64,000 nt of DNA, taken from contig NC_080541.1 in the NCBI RefSeq assembly GCF_028640845.1, positions 5,525,935 through 5,589,934 of the forward strand. The letters are read 5' to 3'. Under the pieces are notes generated by a model. The model worked only from the letters and a program-made list of their open reading frames with translations. It was not told the DNA's origin and ran no database searches. Shown in pieces: positions 62,968-64,000 of the stretch. Source of the stretch: Ahaetulla prasina. Lineage: Eukaryota; Chordata; Lepidosauria; Squamata; Colubridae. Position 1 is the first letter of the stretch. Each line of letters begins with the position of its first letter. The translations under genes were made by a program, and so were the position numbers.

Positions 62968-64000
62968 CCTCCATATCCAAATCACCCATTTCCATAACGG
63001 GGAGAAGACCCACCCCCCTTTCCCAGCTCCTCTGGATTACTCACTCGCAAGAACTCAATATTTGCTACGAATAAATGAGAAACCCGCTCGAAGGCATCCC
63101 AGCTTCGGCACGCTTGGGGGGTCTTTTTTTCCTCTCGGCCTGGTATTTGGTCCTTTACTCGGTTCGAACGTCTCCCAGGTAGTTCATAAACTTTACCGGT
63201 GACAGTTTAATATCATGCCATTCTTCCGTTTGCTGGGGGTGGGGTGGGCAGGTGTCGTACTTCACAGCAAAGCGGTTGCAAATCATTCTCCCTCTCAAAT
63301 GTGGGCTTTGTCAGGGGTATGAAGATTTATGCTTCTTTTGTTCTTTCAGCTGAATCGGTCCTGAAAGAAGAAAAAAAAGAGACCAGGACAATACAGGCCG
63401 GCGAGATAAAAAAAAAAAATACACTTTTTTTGTGTGTGTGCTGTGTGTTCCGTGGCTATTTTGAAGCTCCATAAATCTTGCGTTGGGAGGGAGGTGTGTG
63501 CGTGTGTGTGTGTTTACACACTCAATGTGACTGGTTCCCCATCAATTTCTCATTGTTTCCCGTGGCTGCTTCTGTCATATTTACATTTCCCTTTTTTTTT
63601 CCTTCAAAGGAATGTTAAATGGAAGATGGAGGCTATTTTGATGTTGGGGGAAAAACAAACCAACCAGATTTCCTACATGAAAATGTACAAAAAAACAACA
63701 ACAAGGGGTGGGGCAAACACCTGAAGGTCTTCTGGATGAGTCCCCACAGCAGAGAAGACCTTGCTGAGTGTCATCATATGACAGGTAATCCTTGACTTAC
63801 AACCACAATCATCATCTTCTTTTAACGACCCCCATAATCCCTTGTGGGTTGGGGTTTGGCCAACTGAACGGGGCTAGCAGAGTGTTTGAATGGCCAGATG
63901 CCGTCCCTGTTGCCAATGCAGAGTTTTGTTCAGCAGATATATATTCTCAGTGTGCCCAGAGAGAGAAATATCTGCCTCTACCTAGGATCGAACTCTCAGC
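62968..64000. other. Mostly single-copy; MITE-like start at 63,780
   Basis: No gene recognised. (TG)n at about 63,497-63,515. 'acaggtaatccttgacttac' at 63,781 is the left end of the 37,610 family, here without a visible right end. Confidence 0.45.

Overview
The window is vertebrate nuclear DNA made almost entirely of transposable elements and simple repeats. No host protein-coding gene, tRNA, rRNA or CRISPR array can be supported. The mixture points to a squamate, most likely an advanced (colubroid) snake. It holds a Sauria SINE, RTE-BovB LINEs, many CR1, L2-like and CR1-L3/Snake1-like LINE ends, (ATTCT)n = (AATAG)n pentamer arrays seeded at LINE 3' ends, Bkm-like (GATA)n arrays, and hAT-type MITEs. 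The species assignment is inference from repeat content only.

Layout. 1-4.3 kb: CR1 3' ends, trinucleotide arrays, a probable L1 3' end inserted into another repeat, and an R4-clade LINE fragment with a restriction-like endonuclease domain. 4.3-6.2 kb: long polypyrimidine and polypurine tracts. 6.2-9.1 kb: family S LINE with duplicated tails. 9.1-13.1 kb: a perfect 85-bp minisatellite, CR1, a decayed LTR, an L2-like reverse transcriptase, and the 3' end of a Ty3/gypsy element with its LTR. 13.2-13.7 kb: (GATA)n. 14-21.4 kb: hAT, CR1, family X LINE, L2-like ends, a solo LTR, SINEs and family S LINE. 21.8-22.6 kb: polypyrimidine. 23.5-28.9 kb: L2-like ends, nested hATs, a TG...CA LTR, and a Penelope-like GIY-YIG fragment. 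30.5-31 kb: pentamer and (GATA)n. 32-38.5 kb: family S, two BovB fragments, CR1/hAT/SINE nests, two interstitial telomeric blocks, and family X split by a Sauria SINE. 38.7-44.2 kb: palindromic MITE, L2, probable L1, CR1 and hATs. 45.1-46.2 kb: polypurine tract. 46.2-54.7 kb: three copies of LTR family A, hATs, family S tails, an LTR B holding two SINEs in inverted order, and L1. 55.1-61.9 kb: TTCC tracts, Penelope-type inverted repeats, a hAT with an expanded internal minisatellite, a Tc1-like element, family X and CR1. 62.4-64 kb: CR1, an LTR C copy and single-copy sequence.

All recognisable coding regions belong to decayed retrotransposons or transposons: R4, L2-like, gypsy, family X, family S, CR1, Penelope, BovB, L1 and Tc1. 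They carry stops, frameshifts or truncations and are annotated as pseudogenes. Exact target-site duplications at several loci give a relative insertion order. The clearest are CR1 > hAT > SINE near 34.1-35.0 kb, CR1 > hAT > LTR near 47.0-48.0 kb, and family X > Sauria SINE at 36.2 kb.

I found no new multi-gene system. The most unusual structures are the telomeric-repeat junctions at 35.0-35.6 kb, the L2/gypsy junction at 12.1 kb, the in-element tandem expansions at 9.3, 52.6 and 57.3 kb, and the repeated tandem duplication of family S LINE tails. Non-repetitive stretches are listed. One of them (14,101-14,213) is bounded by good splice signals, and a few could hold conserved non-coding elements, which cannot be judged from one sequence.
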